Part shown: positions 23,697 through 33,676 of the stretch, one piece after another
Position numbering within the stretch: position 1 is the first letter of the stretch
How the letters are laid out: each line of letters starts with the position of its first letter
Source of the DNA: Halichondria panicea
Taxonomy: Eukaryota > Porifera > Demospongiae > Suberitida > Halichondriidae
Direction: 5' to 3'
NCBI RefSeq assembly: GCF_963675165.1
Contig: NC_087383.1
Location: forward strand, 5,310,839 to 5,374,838
Length of the DNA: 64,000 nucleotides
Notes under the pieces: generated by a model
What the model saw: the letters and a program-made list of their open reading frames with translations, nothing else
Told to the model about the DNA's origin: nothing
Database searches by the model: none
Position numbers and translations under genes: made by a program

Positions 23697-25306
23697 ATGA
23701 GCAATGAAGCCATACATCACACATCAAATTTGTCACAGTATACAGAATCATCAGCAGTGTATATGGCCAGACTCAATGCGTTCTACGAAGGTTCTTGTGG
23801 ACCCTGTCGTCTCTGTATGGAAACAGTAAAGAAATATACACACGTCCAAAAGTTGAGTGAGAATGAATATTCATTACTGTTAAAAGTGGAAAGTGTGTCT
23901 ATAGACAAAAGTGCTTGTATTTGTTACAGTTGCTCAAAGCAAATAAAACGTAGCATAAGTAATAATCCCAACTTTCAACCGAGATGGAAACCAAAAATTG
24001 TCACAAGGAGACGTTGAAATGTAGTATACATATTTGCAACGAAAAACTTTGTAAAACCACAAAACTTGCCTCAGTTGAAGAGATTGAGGAAGTGCTGCAA
24101 CAAAAAGTAGCATGTTTTACAGTTGAGGATGACCAGGTGGATCACTACAACACATTGTACACTCACTACCTTGCATCCTCCTCATAGACTACCATGCGAG
24201 TCCTGTAAAATTAAACCACATAAAGGACAACACTTTAACAGACACTGTACGTCACCAGATGTAGTGAACGCCTACTTGAGGGAAGTCATCAATTACCCCT
24301 CTGACTTATCTAGAGAAAGCATACTTTGCCTTTCATGTTATATGCATTTCAGCATAATAACAAGAGGGAAGGGACACACAAATACATGTACTCAAGTGGT
24401 TTGAACCGAGAAGCAGAATGCGAGACTCGCAAAGAGATTGACACAGTGTTACTTCATTTGCAGTCTAAAGCAAATAAAATTATCCCAAACAAAGAAATGT
24501 CAGAGAAGGACATTTTTGAGCTTGTCATGCATAAATTGGGAATCTGACTGGGAGAATGCATAAAATGTGGTGAAGCTATGGTTTTACCAGAGCTGTACAG
24601 GGAATATATACGTACTGTGAAATCTACTTCATCCCAAACAGGTGCCAAATTTATCGAGGAAAATATCCCTAGCAGTCGCTGGTTTCTTTCAAACCTACAA
24701 GTATAATTATTATAAGGGTATGCTTGAGGTACATTGCCGTCATCGACGGTATGGGACAATTTTGTTTCACAAAAACTGTGACCTTGTTAGTGCATTATCA
24801 ATAGCACTAGGTAAGCGACAAAGTCCAAAAATAAAACAGGAACAAGATGAGATCAGGAACAAGATGAGATACATGACACTGCACGTGATTCAGAATCAAC
24901 ATCTATTGATAATTCAGTGGTTCCTGTTGCAAAGTACCTTAACGGTATCCTTCATGAAAGAGCAAAGACAGTATGTATGGAATATAATGGTATACCTGAA
25001 AAAGTCAGCAATTTCAAATTGTGTGAACTTATTGATAAAACAAACCCCATCTTACTACAATTTTTACGAGAATTAACACAGTCAGCCCGACAGAGCAAAC
25101 GTAAACTGTTTGAAGACCTCTCGCCTGAAGTGGATACTAAAACTATCCGTTTGGTATTTGCTCTAAGTGTACTACAATTCTGCACCAACAACATGCACTT
25201 GCAGTGCTCCACTACATGTTGCTCTCACAGAATCTATACTATGTCATGGTGGAACTCAAGAGTTAATTCGTATTCTAAACAGATTAGGTGCAGCAGCTTC
25301 CCTTGA
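23697..25306 (+). pseudogene. Cys-rich N-terminal region of the 9-kb element's protein
   Basis: A run of frames in different phases reads as one broken protein. It contains CGPCRLCMETVKKYT with ACICYSCSKQIK, then CSIHICNEKLCK, then LPCESCKIKPHKGQHFN with LCLSCYMHF, then GECIKCGEAM, then LEVHCRHRRYGTILFHKNC, then KYLNGILHERAKT. The Cys pairs suggest several zinc-binding modules. At least four shifts or stops separate them. One shift (24642 frame to 24917 frame) coincides exactly with a 17-bp tandem duplication at 24837-24870; skipping one copy puts the two frames in phase. No named domain is recognised with certainty. Its position suggests a DNA- or target-binding part of the element's protein. 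Confidence 0.6.
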
Positions 25307-26053
25307 CACAGTCAATCGCTTAGCCACAAACGTCGTTACAAAACGGATAGCAGAAGGTGTATCAGCAGACCTCAAGCCTGGAATGTATGCTACAGCAACA
25401 GTAGACAATATCGACATTATACAACCATTTGCATTTGTGTCCTGTTTAGATGCATCCCGAAGTTGGCATGGGACATCTGTTCAATGTATTCAACCCCTAC
25501 CAGAAACAGAGTATCTATCACAAGACCTTGTGCCCTCATCTCATGCTTCACAATTAACCACCCGAACTCACATTCAAACAACATCCCCAGTAAACACTCC
25601 AATACCACATGAGAAACATAAGCGAAGACGTCGTACACTGACAGAGTTTTCACCACATACCTCAATAACAGTTGCTCCCAAAAAGAATTCAACAGTACTC
25701 CAAGACAAGGAGGTTTTTCAGTCAATACACACAGCTGAATATGTGCGTTTGCAAACAGATTCTGAACTGTCAATAGCACAATTTAGACCAACAGCAGTTG
25801 AAGAAGCTTCACTTAAAGTTTTGCAGGAGGATTTGTTTAAATGCATTACACTACGGAGCTTTTCCCCTCCCCAAATATTTCCTAGCTTAGTGTCACTACT
25901 AAACTGTGTCAAAAGACAAACCTATGACAAAGAAGTTTCCAACATTGAGGTAGTGAGTGAAAAGGCTGACAGTAAACCCACACTGGTAGGTGTCATTGCA
26001 CGTTTACACAAGCTATTCCTAATTGACCACGGACAGAAGCATGTGTTCCTAGT
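25167..26053 (+). pseudogene. Central region: HGGTQELIR / VDNIDI / RSWHGTS
   Basis: One long frame covers HGGTQELIRILNRLGAAASL, VTKRIAEG, then ATVDNIDI (Asp at residues 80 and 83 of the frame) and RSWHGTSVQ. A Ser/Thr/Arg-rich linker follows, then VGVIARLHKLFLIDHGQKHV. The frame is then cut by an 840-bp insertion. The same phrases occur, as I remember them, in large uncharacterised cnidarian and sponge proteins. The VDNID Asp could be the first acid of an RNase-H-fold (DDE) core completed by GDAKTY after the insertion and ALDECHEM further on. That is inference. Confidence 0.6.
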
Positions 26054-26054
26054 T

Positions 26055-26893
26055 ATGCCTCGAGGCGTAGCCGCACGAGGGATACGGTAAAGCTGACTGT
26101 GTGTGTGTGTGTGTGTCTGTGTGTCTGTGTGTCTGTTCCAGCTGTAACTGCTCAACGGTTGCAATGCGACGAAAACTAACAGCTTCTATAGGCTTCTAGC
26201 CACGTTCTCTTGGATTTTGATTCGTGGATTTGCAAACTAAAGCTTCTTTCTCGAGTTATGGCTAGTTTGACTCACATTGAAGGCTGTTGCAGTCTCTTCA
26301 GAATCTTTCATAGCATCATCTGTCCGCACAAACTTTCTATTCAACATATGAGTTAGCCTTGCACTAAAGCGCTAGCTTTTTGTTAGCTACAATACTCAGA
26401 AAATATCTGTTAAAACAGCTACTAGCTAGCAGTAGCCATTTGTGAAATTGATCTCTTTGGACACACCCTTTAATTATTCCTGTGTGTGTAATGCGCATGC
26501 GCGCTCATTCCCCACGTGTGAGAAAATAATAATATCCAAGATCCAGATCCTCCTGGCAGAATCATCTTTGTCTTGAAGGCCTGGTAAGCCACAAAACACT
26601 ACCATATAACAATATAGATAACAATATGCATGTACACAGGTCTTTTCTTCTTAGATATTATATACACTGAACTACAGATCTTGGAAGAATCAATTTTCTT
26701 CTTTCTTGAGGTCCTAGTAAGCCACATAATACAACAATAGATGCATGTAAATAAGTCTTTTCTTCTCAGTGACTTTATATAGATAAGCTAACTTTAATAT
26801 TAAATTCATTATAGAAACTAATATAACACTCTAATACTTTTCAGCGAAAGCAAAAACATGGCGAGAGGCATTAGCACAGCGCCAGCTTGAACA
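26055..26893. mobile_element. Insertion inside the coding frame, 6-bp target repeat CTAGTT
   Basis: CTAGTT occurs at 26049-26054 and again at 26894-26899. Directly joining the flanks keeps the phrase HVFLV followed by GDAKTYVILK in frame, so 26055-26893 is an insertion. Its ends hold ATGCCTCGAGGCG and CGAGAGGCAT in inverted relation. It contains a (GT)n tract at about 26098-26136 and two imperfect direct copies of about 105 bp (26558-26668 and 26685-26790). No protein is seen in it. Confidence 0.7.
26098..26136. repeat. GT-rich microsatellite
   Basis: GTGTGTGTGTGTGTGTGTCTGTGT-type tract inside the insertion at 26055-26893. Confidence 0.9.
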
Positions 26894-26996
26894 CTAGTTG
26901 GAGATGCAAAAACATACGTTATTTTAAAGGAAATAATTATGCTATGAATATGCAGGCCAGCAGTGGCTAACGCCTTATCCCGGTGATTGGCACATT

Positions 26997-29429
26997 TTGT
27001 TAAACTATCAAAAAGCTCTCATGAAACCCTATGCTGATGCTGGCCTGGCTAGTTTAGGCAAAGTTTCTGGACACAAGGGGGAAACATTGACTTCTCTAAT
27101 CCATGCAACAAATTTCAGAAGAACACATGAGTTTCTACTACAAGCGTATGAAGCTATATACAGGTACTTTTTGTCACTGTATACAACTGAGCTTTGCGAA
27201 AATGACATGAGTGATACAGACTATACACATGAGATTACGACAATGATTACTCAATTAGCTACTCAATTCTCACACACGTCAGGTATTGCAGACCTAGAAG
27301 TGTTTAGGGACACGGCTACAAAACTTCTAAATAGCACCGCAATGAAATTGCTGAAGTATAAAACATTCATGGAAAGACTATCCACAAAGCATGACACTGT
27401 TAAATTCTGGTATCAGTTCATCACCGTCGATTGTTTTGCTTATTTGGCCCTTTTTATAGCTCAAAAATATAGGAATTGGGAGCTAAGAGTTGGAAGCATA
27501 AAACTTTTATCAGCAGTTTTCACTGCATTCGATCACCCAACATATCAAGAAGTAATCCCACAGCATTTACAGGACTTATTGAGACTGCCAGATTCTGTAT
27601 TACAGTATCTGAGATCGGGTGCTTTTAGTGCCCGTTTAAGTCCATCAGAATGGCATAGCGTTGCTTTAGACGAATGCCATGAGATGAAAATCAATAAAGA
27701 CGCAAAACTGGCAGTTATACGACCAACTCCACAAAAAATGGAATTTCTGTCTAACTATCTCTCATATAGGGCAGTTTGTGTTAGAAATTTGCAAAAAGAG
27801 TTATTCCCAGAGCAGGAGAAACCAACCGATGCTCATGGTCACATAACAACAAGTAGAGACAAGAAAGGTGAAACAAATGTTGATCACATGATTGACACCA
27901 TTACTAAGAATGGTATGGCCATCCACGAAGATTTATGGAATTTTTTGGAATGTAAGCAAGCCAGTCTGGAACAATCTTATGACCTTCTAAACTTCAGGAA
28001 TATTGGTCAGGAAGCATACGAATCATTTGTATCTACTAAGTACCTTCACATGCCAAGTACATCAGTTATAAAACGCAAGAAACGACTGAGTACTTTTACT
28101 ATAACAGCAACACAAAAAAAGAAAGTAAAGCTGATTGACCAAGAACGTAAAATTAGTCAACGTTATCTGAAAAGGCAACTTGCTTGGATAGCGGAACAAG
28201 GGATTGACAATATTGACATTGATAGTTTATTTGGCCCCATTTCACAAGTCCCAAGAGCACTTGTAGACGGTAAAGGTTTCCCACAAAAAGCATATAAGGC
28301 TAGTACAACCGGATTTTATGAGAAAAGGTATGCCAAATTACCAGTTATTCTAAACAGCTTCCCTCCCCTGTGGGTACCACATTCAGTGATCCTAGAGGGA
28401 ATGTTCATGATTCAGACAACACCACTACCTACAGTGAGCAACATGAATGATTACGTAATACTTTTAATCAATCAGTTTGTAAAACCTCACATTAAGGCAG
28501 GTGTACAGGAGGTCCACGTACAGGAGGTCCACGTAGTGTTTGACACACCCGGTTCAATGAAAGAGACACCAAAAGAACTAGAACAAAAGCGAAGAGACGA
28601 GAGTGTACAAACTACAAAAGTTGATCATATATGTGGCCATATTGACAATAATACAACTGTGCCTACAAACTGGAGATCATTTCTCACATGCAGAAGATGT
28701 AAAAAAGACCTAACAGAATATTTAGCAACAGAAATTTTAAATGTTGTGCCTAGTATTCTCTCAGCAGAGCAAGCAGTATTTTGTAACATTGGCGTTGATG
28801 CATACACTACATCAAACTCGAAAGAAATACTTCCTTGCCCTTCATTGTGGACAGACGCAGATGAGGGGGATTTAAGAGTATGGTTACACTGTGTACATTC
28901 AGCCGGCACAAACAAATTGGTATTTTCAAGAGATACAGACGTTTACCACATAGGTCTGACAGTGCTTCACCTAATCCCAACTAACCACATAATTGTACAG
29001 CTCAGTAAAAGTTACAAAAACGGTGGAAAATTTATTAATCTTAAGGCATTCGCTGAGGCCCTTTCGAAAGACCCTGACCTAAGTGGCATTACTGATTTAC
29101 ACAGACCTCAAGTTATCCAATCTATTTATGTTAGTACTGGCTGTGACTACATCTCATTTTTTTCTGGCGTGGGAAAAATTACTTTTCTGACAACTTTTTT
29201 CCAGTATGCATCATTTATAACAGGCGGACAACCCATTGGAAGCATGGGAATTCTTGAGACCTCCTCAGCACTATTGTCATTCTTACGTCTAGTGGGTTGT
29301 GCATATTTTAAGAAACACACATCGGCATTCGAACACCCTACCTACACCAATTGCTCTGTACCAATCATCTGTACCAATCAATTGGTATTGTTAACCCACT
29401 TAAACACCATGAAGAATGGTTACAAGTAA
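26997..29429 (+). CDS. 810-codon frame: FEN1/XPG-like (PIN-fold) nuclease protein of the 9-kb element
   Basis: The frame is open upstream of the first Met as well (WLTPYPGDWHILLNYQK), so the Met is not the real start. This is the second part of the protein cut at 26054. Residues 223-235 read ALDECHEMKINKD, a possible DDE glutamate region. From about residue 510 a FEN1/XPG-like layout appears. It has VVFDTPG (Asp516) followed by a basic KxxPKELEQKRRDE stretch, DADEGDL (Glu623, Asp625), SRDTDVY (Asp646, Asp648), and TGCDYISFFSGVGK (Asp717) resembling the FEN1 helix-turn-helix start. These acids match the metal-binding set of flap nucleases. A doubled VQEVH at residues 504-512 comes from a 15-bp tandem duplication. 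The last 20 residues are out of phase because of a 13-bp duplication at 29355-29380. Confidence 0.65.
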   Translation: MLNYQKALMKPYADAGLASLGKVSGHKGETLTSLIHATNFRRTHEFLLQAYEAIYRYFLSLYTTELCENDMSDTDYTHEITTMITQLATQFSHTSGIADLEVFRDTATKLLNSTAMKLLKYKTFMERLSTKHDTVKFWYQFITVDCFAYLALFIAQKYRNWELRVGSIKLLSAVFTAFDHPTYQEVIPQHLQDLLRLPDSVLQYLRSGAFSARLSPSEWHSVALDECHEMKINKDAKLAVIRPTPQKMEFLSNYLSYRAVCVRNLQKELFPEQEKPTDAHGHITTSRDKKGETNVDHMIDTITKNGMAIHEDLWNFLECKQASLEQSYDLLNFRNIGQEAYESFVSTKYLHMPSTSVIKRKKRLSTFTITATQKKKVKLIDQERKISQRYLKRQLAWIAEQGIDNIDIDSLFGPISQVPRALVDGKGFPQKAYKASTTGFYEKRYAKLPVILNSFPPLWVPHSVILEGMFMIQTTPLPTVSNMNDYVILLINQFVKPHIKAGVQEVHVQEVHVVFDTPGSMKETPKELEQKRRDESVQTTKVDHICGHIDNNTTVPTNWRSFLTCRRCKKDLTEYLATEILNVVPSILSAEQAVFCNIGVDAYTTSNSKEILPCPSLWTDADEGDLRVWLHCVHSAGTNKLVFSRDTDVYHIGLTVLHLIPTNHIIVQLSKSYKNGGKFINLKAFAEALSKDPDLSGITDLHRPQVIQSIYVSTGCDYISFFSGVGKITFLTTFFQYASFITGGQPIGSMGILETSSALLSFLRLVGCAYFKKHTSAFEHPTYTNCSVPIICTNQLVLLTHLNTMKNGYK

Positions 29430-29439
29430 TCAGCTAAGG

Positions 29440-30006
29440 GCAGATACAGAAAGCCATAATTTACCATCTACCGAAGCTCTGGCGCTACACTGGAAGAGAT
29501 GCTTATGGGTACTTCAAATGTGGAACAGTGCAACACAAAATGACATGGACCTTCCAGGTACACACATTATACCCTGATACTTATGCATGTGCTCACCTTG
29601 TTAATTCCTATTTCAGCTCTCTCTCACTACACATGGATGGAAGCGATAAAATGGAGAACTGGGGATTCAATGGGATTCTCCAGAAAACCTGACAAAGTCA
29701 AAGGAAAGAGTGGAATATGTATTATCAGGGTGCAAGTGCAAGACTGGTTGCACAAACAAATGATGCAAATGTTTCAAACAGGAAAGAAGGTGTGGGCCTG
29801 GCTGTAAGTGTGTAAACTGTATGAATACACAGAGTAATCACCTATTTGAAGAGGATGATGTACACGATCTTGTATTATCAGAGCAGTGCCATTATAATTC
29901 TGAAGATGACTATGTTGAGACAGACTGTGAGGAAGATGAAGAAACAAACGAAATCATAAACGAAGTGTTTGGACCAGACAATGATACTGAAGATGTGTTT
30001 GTATAG
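29440..30006 (+). pseudogene. C-terminal exons with tesmin-type CXC domain and acidic tail
   Basis: After the 810-codon frame, coding continues in other phases. ALALHWKRCLWVLQMWNSA runs to a GT at 29558. A 59-bp candidate intron follows (29558-29616, ends TTTCAG). Then come ALSHYTWMEAIKW, TKSKERVEYVLSG and a CXC unit CKCKTGC...CKCF...CGPGCKCVNC at 29731-29820. An in-frame TGA at 29761-29763 sits where an Arg codon (CGA) is expected, suggesting a C-to-T change. The tail after 29821 is very acidic (EEDDVHD, CEEDEETNE) and ends at 30004-30006. CXC domains bind DNA in tesmin, TSO1 and MSL2. Confidence 0.65.
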
Positions 30007-31631
30007 GTTTAATGTATGTCAGCTATGTTCCCTGGGATTATGCTTCAAAACTTATACAGTCTGTACTTAAGATACTAGACAACACATAAAACAAATTTCA
30101 GCGATGTATCAACTTTCAAAGTGCTACCAGGGCCAACCAAAGTTGATAAATGAATCTTCAAATGTTGGCCTAATACTATAGCACATTATTACTCGCAGGA
30201 TAGTTGGTTTCTTGTTTTGACTTCAGTTATACATTATATAATACTCCTTTATTAGCTTACCATTACTTCTCAGTCTCATCTGTGGCCCAAACTCCTGTAG
30301 AACATCAGCAAACATGGGCAGCGAAAGCGTTCTTTGGCATTGCAAATTTATGAACTCCGCCCATTGTAATTAATTTTACAGGAAGTTGTGCAGTGGCGAT
30401 ACCACTGTTCAGTGTCTTCTGTTGAAATGATGTGTCAGAAGTTTCAGAACATGGAAGTAATCAAGAAACAATTGAGCCCTACAGATTTGAGAGTGGCACA
30501 CCATGTACCATTAGACACAGAACCAGGAGGAGAAGAAGGAGAAGAAGATGATGACTCTGAAGGTGCATGTGCTTCATACAAAAATGCACATAAACAAGCA
30601 TGTAATCTATTCAGGTGAGAATGTGTATGTTGCTGTGAAGTGGAAAGTCGTCGAGAAGAAGGAAGAAATCACACTGATATAAGTTGACATGAATGATTCA
30701 CACCGGTGTGCCTCGATGTGTGGGTACTTCAAATAGCATACTCTAACTACAGATATCATTATGGTGATCCAGCACATTCATGAGTATAAAGTGTTACTGA
30801 ATTATAAGCCATGTATTTTATTCGTAGGCGTTACCGGTTCATTGCTTATCGGCAACTTGTTGGTTGGTGTTGGGGATGGCTAGCTGCGCTGTAAACCAAA
30901 TCAGGGAAACTTCAGGACACTTCTGCTAACTATGCTGGATTTAAATATCCACAAGTGTCATTTTACAATATAAATATAAACTGTCATACGAACATGAAAA
31001 TGTTAGTGGTCAGGGGTGATGAATCTGCTTTGGTGCGGAATGGCATGATTTTTCTGGTTTTACAAAATCGCTACTTATAATAGGCTGGTAGGTATCAGAT
31101 GATTTGCTTTTACCCTTAGCGCTTGTTTTTGTTTGGCTAACTTGAACACAGGCTTGCACTGATACATGGTTGTATTTAGGACTAGGTTCATCATCTGGTT
31201 CGACTTCAGCAGAAGCCAGTTGGAGAGTGTGAGGGTCCAGCAATAATTTGATTGACAATCTGTACTGGTTAAGCTTACAAAATGCAAGAATTGACAGCAC
31301 CTTTACCTCATGCCGTTGCCTTTTCTCTACAACTCCTCTTCTTCTTCCGATACCACCCCCTTCTGCTCTTCTCTTATGACCAATTTCATGGTTTCAGCGC
31401 CTTCTTTTCTTCAGGCCAAGTAAGAGCTGAGTTAATTTCAAAGCTGTCATCAGTAAAATGTTCACGAGTGCATGATCAGTGGCCTTCCATACACTGAGCT
31501 CTTGTTCGTTGAACTTCACTTTTTTTTTATCCAGCATCCTTGGGAAAGCTCACTAGGAGTGTTTGAGCACCCAGCAGCTACAATCTGTTGACCATAGTGC
31601 TACAGTTGAGTGGCATTAAGTTTTGCATGTA
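30007..31631. other. 3' part of the 9-kb element; weak ORFs only
   Basis: A plus frame at 30388-30618 (contains EPGGEEGEEDDDSEG) begins within the inner inverted repeat. A minus frame at 31010-31300 (LQLASAEVEPDDEPSP) is open for 96 codons. Neither has a recognisable domain. They could be exons of a second gene carried by the element. Confidence 0.35.
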
Positions 31632-31701
31632 TTCCTTCTATGACATCATGTAGTAGCCGCGCCCACATTCAACCACAACAGGAAGTATGTTAGACAGGAT
31701 G
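31632..31701 (-). repeat. Right inner terminal inverted repeat of 9-kb element
   Basis: Inverted counterpart of 23125-23187. The outermost AGGGAGGGTGA match is at 31721-31731 next to TTAA 31732-31735. Confidence 0.85.
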
Positions 31702-32015
31702 CTAAATCTGCCTCACTAAGTCACCCTCCCTTTAAGGCACTTACCATAACGCACATACCATAACCTGCCAGTTGGTGGAGTTGATGGAGACATTGCGCTC
31801 CAATCTTCATCTATTCAAAATAATCACTTACCATAACTTGTCTTGGGTTGTTTGATGGGGACACAGGACTCTCACCTAAATAATTTCAGAACTGCGTCCA
31901 ACCACTTACCATAACCTGTCAGTGGAGACATTGGGCCGAGACTGGACTGACTGATAGTAAAGGACGCTGGTAGCAACCTGCATAATTTTAAGTGTATAAT
32001 AGGTACTTGCTTGTG

Positions 32016-32274
32016 TTACTTGCTTGCTTGTGTTACTTGGTGCGGTGTGCGGAATAATCGGAATAATAGGCAACTACCAACCATAATCTTACTTGGTGGA
32101 CATAATCGTCTCCACAGCATTATCCTTCTCCTTCCGAGTCGTAGGCAGCCGTGAGATTGCTGGGCACAACACATCAATATAAAAACTTTTCTTGAGTAAC
32201 ATTTGAACGGAGGTTGGAGCTGCCACCACATTCTCGTCCTTAATCTCGCAGGCAACGTAGAACCTAGTGGGCAA
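32016..32274 (-). CDS. N-terminal-side exon FYVACEIKDENVVAAP
   Basis: The minus frame reads FYVACEIKDENVVAAPTSVQ, then LLKKSFYIDVLCPAISRLP and KEKDNAVETIMSTK. It has a coding-like composition and no frame breaks over about 58 codons. It lies upstream of the repeated linker exons of the minus-strand gene. Function unknown. Confidence 0.55.
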
Positions 32275-32469
32275 AGCCTGGTACTCTCAGCCGCTTTGAA
32301 ACAGGGAACCCCAATGGTATCTGACTGTCATACATACTCATGTCAGCAGTTCCATGAACATACCAGAGGTGCTGTCTTGGCAAGGTATGTGTGCATGTCG
32401 ATCACCATGGATTTCGGGTGGAACCTTTTAACACCGGTGCATGACACAGGTTATACACCCGGAGGTCTT

Positions 32470-32900
32470 CAGACACAATAATTACACCATTGATGTCGAC
32501 AGTGTAATTGATTGTTCTTTTGTCTGTTCTTCATCACCCAAAACACATGACCCAAAACACATGTGTTCGGATCATCCTCAATGGAGAATTCACCACTTGA
32601 GAGCGCTGCCAGGTCACGCAATGTGATTTGATCTGTTAGGATTTAGTTTAGCATGTACGACAATCATGTATATAATCACACCGTCTTGACTGGTGCCACT
32701 CTCACTCATTGCACCACCATCACTCATCTCACTCATCGTATCACTCTCAGCGACAGAGTCTTGTTCTATTACATAGGATTGACTTATAAGGCTATGGGAT
32801 TAAAGTTTATGTATATGGTCATATATGGTCACCACCCTCACCCTCACTCCTTTCGCCACTGTCATTCATCGTGTCATTCTCGAGTCTCGTTCTAATTAAT
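32470..32900 (-). CDS. Acidic N-terminal exons
   Basis: Minus-strand open stretches encode ENDTMNDSGERSEGEG (about 32895-32835), DSVAESDTMSEMSDGG (about 32765-32690) and QITLRDLAALSSGEFSIEDD (about 32622-32540). A 12-bp unit (CCCAAAACACAT) is doubled near 32537-32562 and breaks the last one. Exon limits are approximate. Confidence 0.45.
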
Positions 32901-33670
32901 ACCTTCTTCCATCCGGCTCTGCTCGGATACAACTTCACACAGCAAATCAACAATCTACACAGCAAAACGTAGTGTAAATAACGGATGCAGTTTGGCACCG
33001 CATAAGCCTTGAATACGGTAGCAGAAACGGGTCGTTTAACTTACACAAACGATAAGGTTTAATCCTGTAATGGGAACAACTTAAACGGACGACTTTTACC
33101 GTGACCGTTTTACTTTCCGTTTAGTACTGTATCTCCCCGCTTCCACATGCAAACAATGCCGTTTAAGACGCCGTCTTTGCAACAACACTAGAAACAGGTG
33201 TAGCTATAATTATAGTAGCTAGATCTACGCCCACTCAAGTTTTGTTTGCATTATTTTGTATAAAGGTGATGTATAAAGGTGAAGGACTTACAGTGGAGAG
33301 CTTCACTTGAAGTAAAACTTACGGTGCCGGTATCGATGCCAACACTTGTAATGGGAAGTCAGGAACAGTCAACTGTAAGTTAAATATGTACATAATACTG
33401 TGAATTTAATATGCACCGTTCCATTCCATTTTTGACGACCCTGAAGACTTAGCAGGACTGTTAATAACACACAAAAGAAGTTGGTGGCAACCCTGAGAAA
33501 AGACAGCACAGTATAGATCTATATACACACTTGTACTGTCACAGTGAACTTACTTATCTTAATTTGTGTATAGGTGAGCCTCCTTTCCGCAAAGAGAGAA
33601 TGAGTAAATCTGAAGAACAAAGAATGAAATTAATATAGCGTGTACTCCTATATGTATGATCTAAACTCTA
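32901..33670. other. No recognisable gene
   Basis: AT-rich to mixed sequence with no domain and no element end that I can identify. Confidence 0.45.
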
Positions 33671-33676
33671 TGACAG

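Larger units (their letters stand above)
22602..31731 (+). mobile_element. 9.13-kb TTAA-flanked inverted-repeat element with FEN1-like and CXC domains
   Basis: Both borders read TTAA followed inward by AGGGAGGGTGA (left TTAA 22598-22601, right TTAA 31732-31735). Inside, 23125-23187 and 31632-31701 are inverted copies with only small differences (CATCCTGTCTAAC, TTCCTGTTGTGGTTGAATG). A further short inverted pair (GTGGTATCGCCACTGCAC) lies at about 23245 and 30390. The left terminus has been opened by a later MITE at 22638-23044. The coding content runs on the plus strand: Cys-rich finger region, a VDNIDI/RSWHGTS region, then an 810-codon frame with a FEN1/XPG-like nuclease and a CXC domain. TTAA targets occur in piggyBac and Kolobok elements, but I recognise neither transposase here. 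Confidence 0.75.
19992..32900 (-). pseudogene. Multi-exon gene of the VGHTKFAPDWCFG family, split by a 9-kb element
   Basis: A minus-strand gene can be traced from acidic Ser-rich N-terminal exons (about 32900-32640), through QITLRDLAALSSGEFSIEDD (about 32620-32530) and FYVACEIKDENVVAAPTSVQ (32274-32098). Repeated Ser/Pro/Glu exons follow, split by the element at 22602-31731. Then come a Cys-rich/ELDMAILGEL exon, RFLHGLS, FTIPPLHSRAEPN, FGVHCEAFPRQVN, HADNCTGQNKNN, VGHTKFAPDWCFG and a C-terminal zinc knuckle. This domain order is one I know from large uncharacterised families in sponges and cnidarians, thought to be mobile-element related; I cannot name a biochemical activity. At least three frame breaks are seen, two of them at small tandem duplications, so this copy is probably dead or badly assembled. 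Confidence 0.6.
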
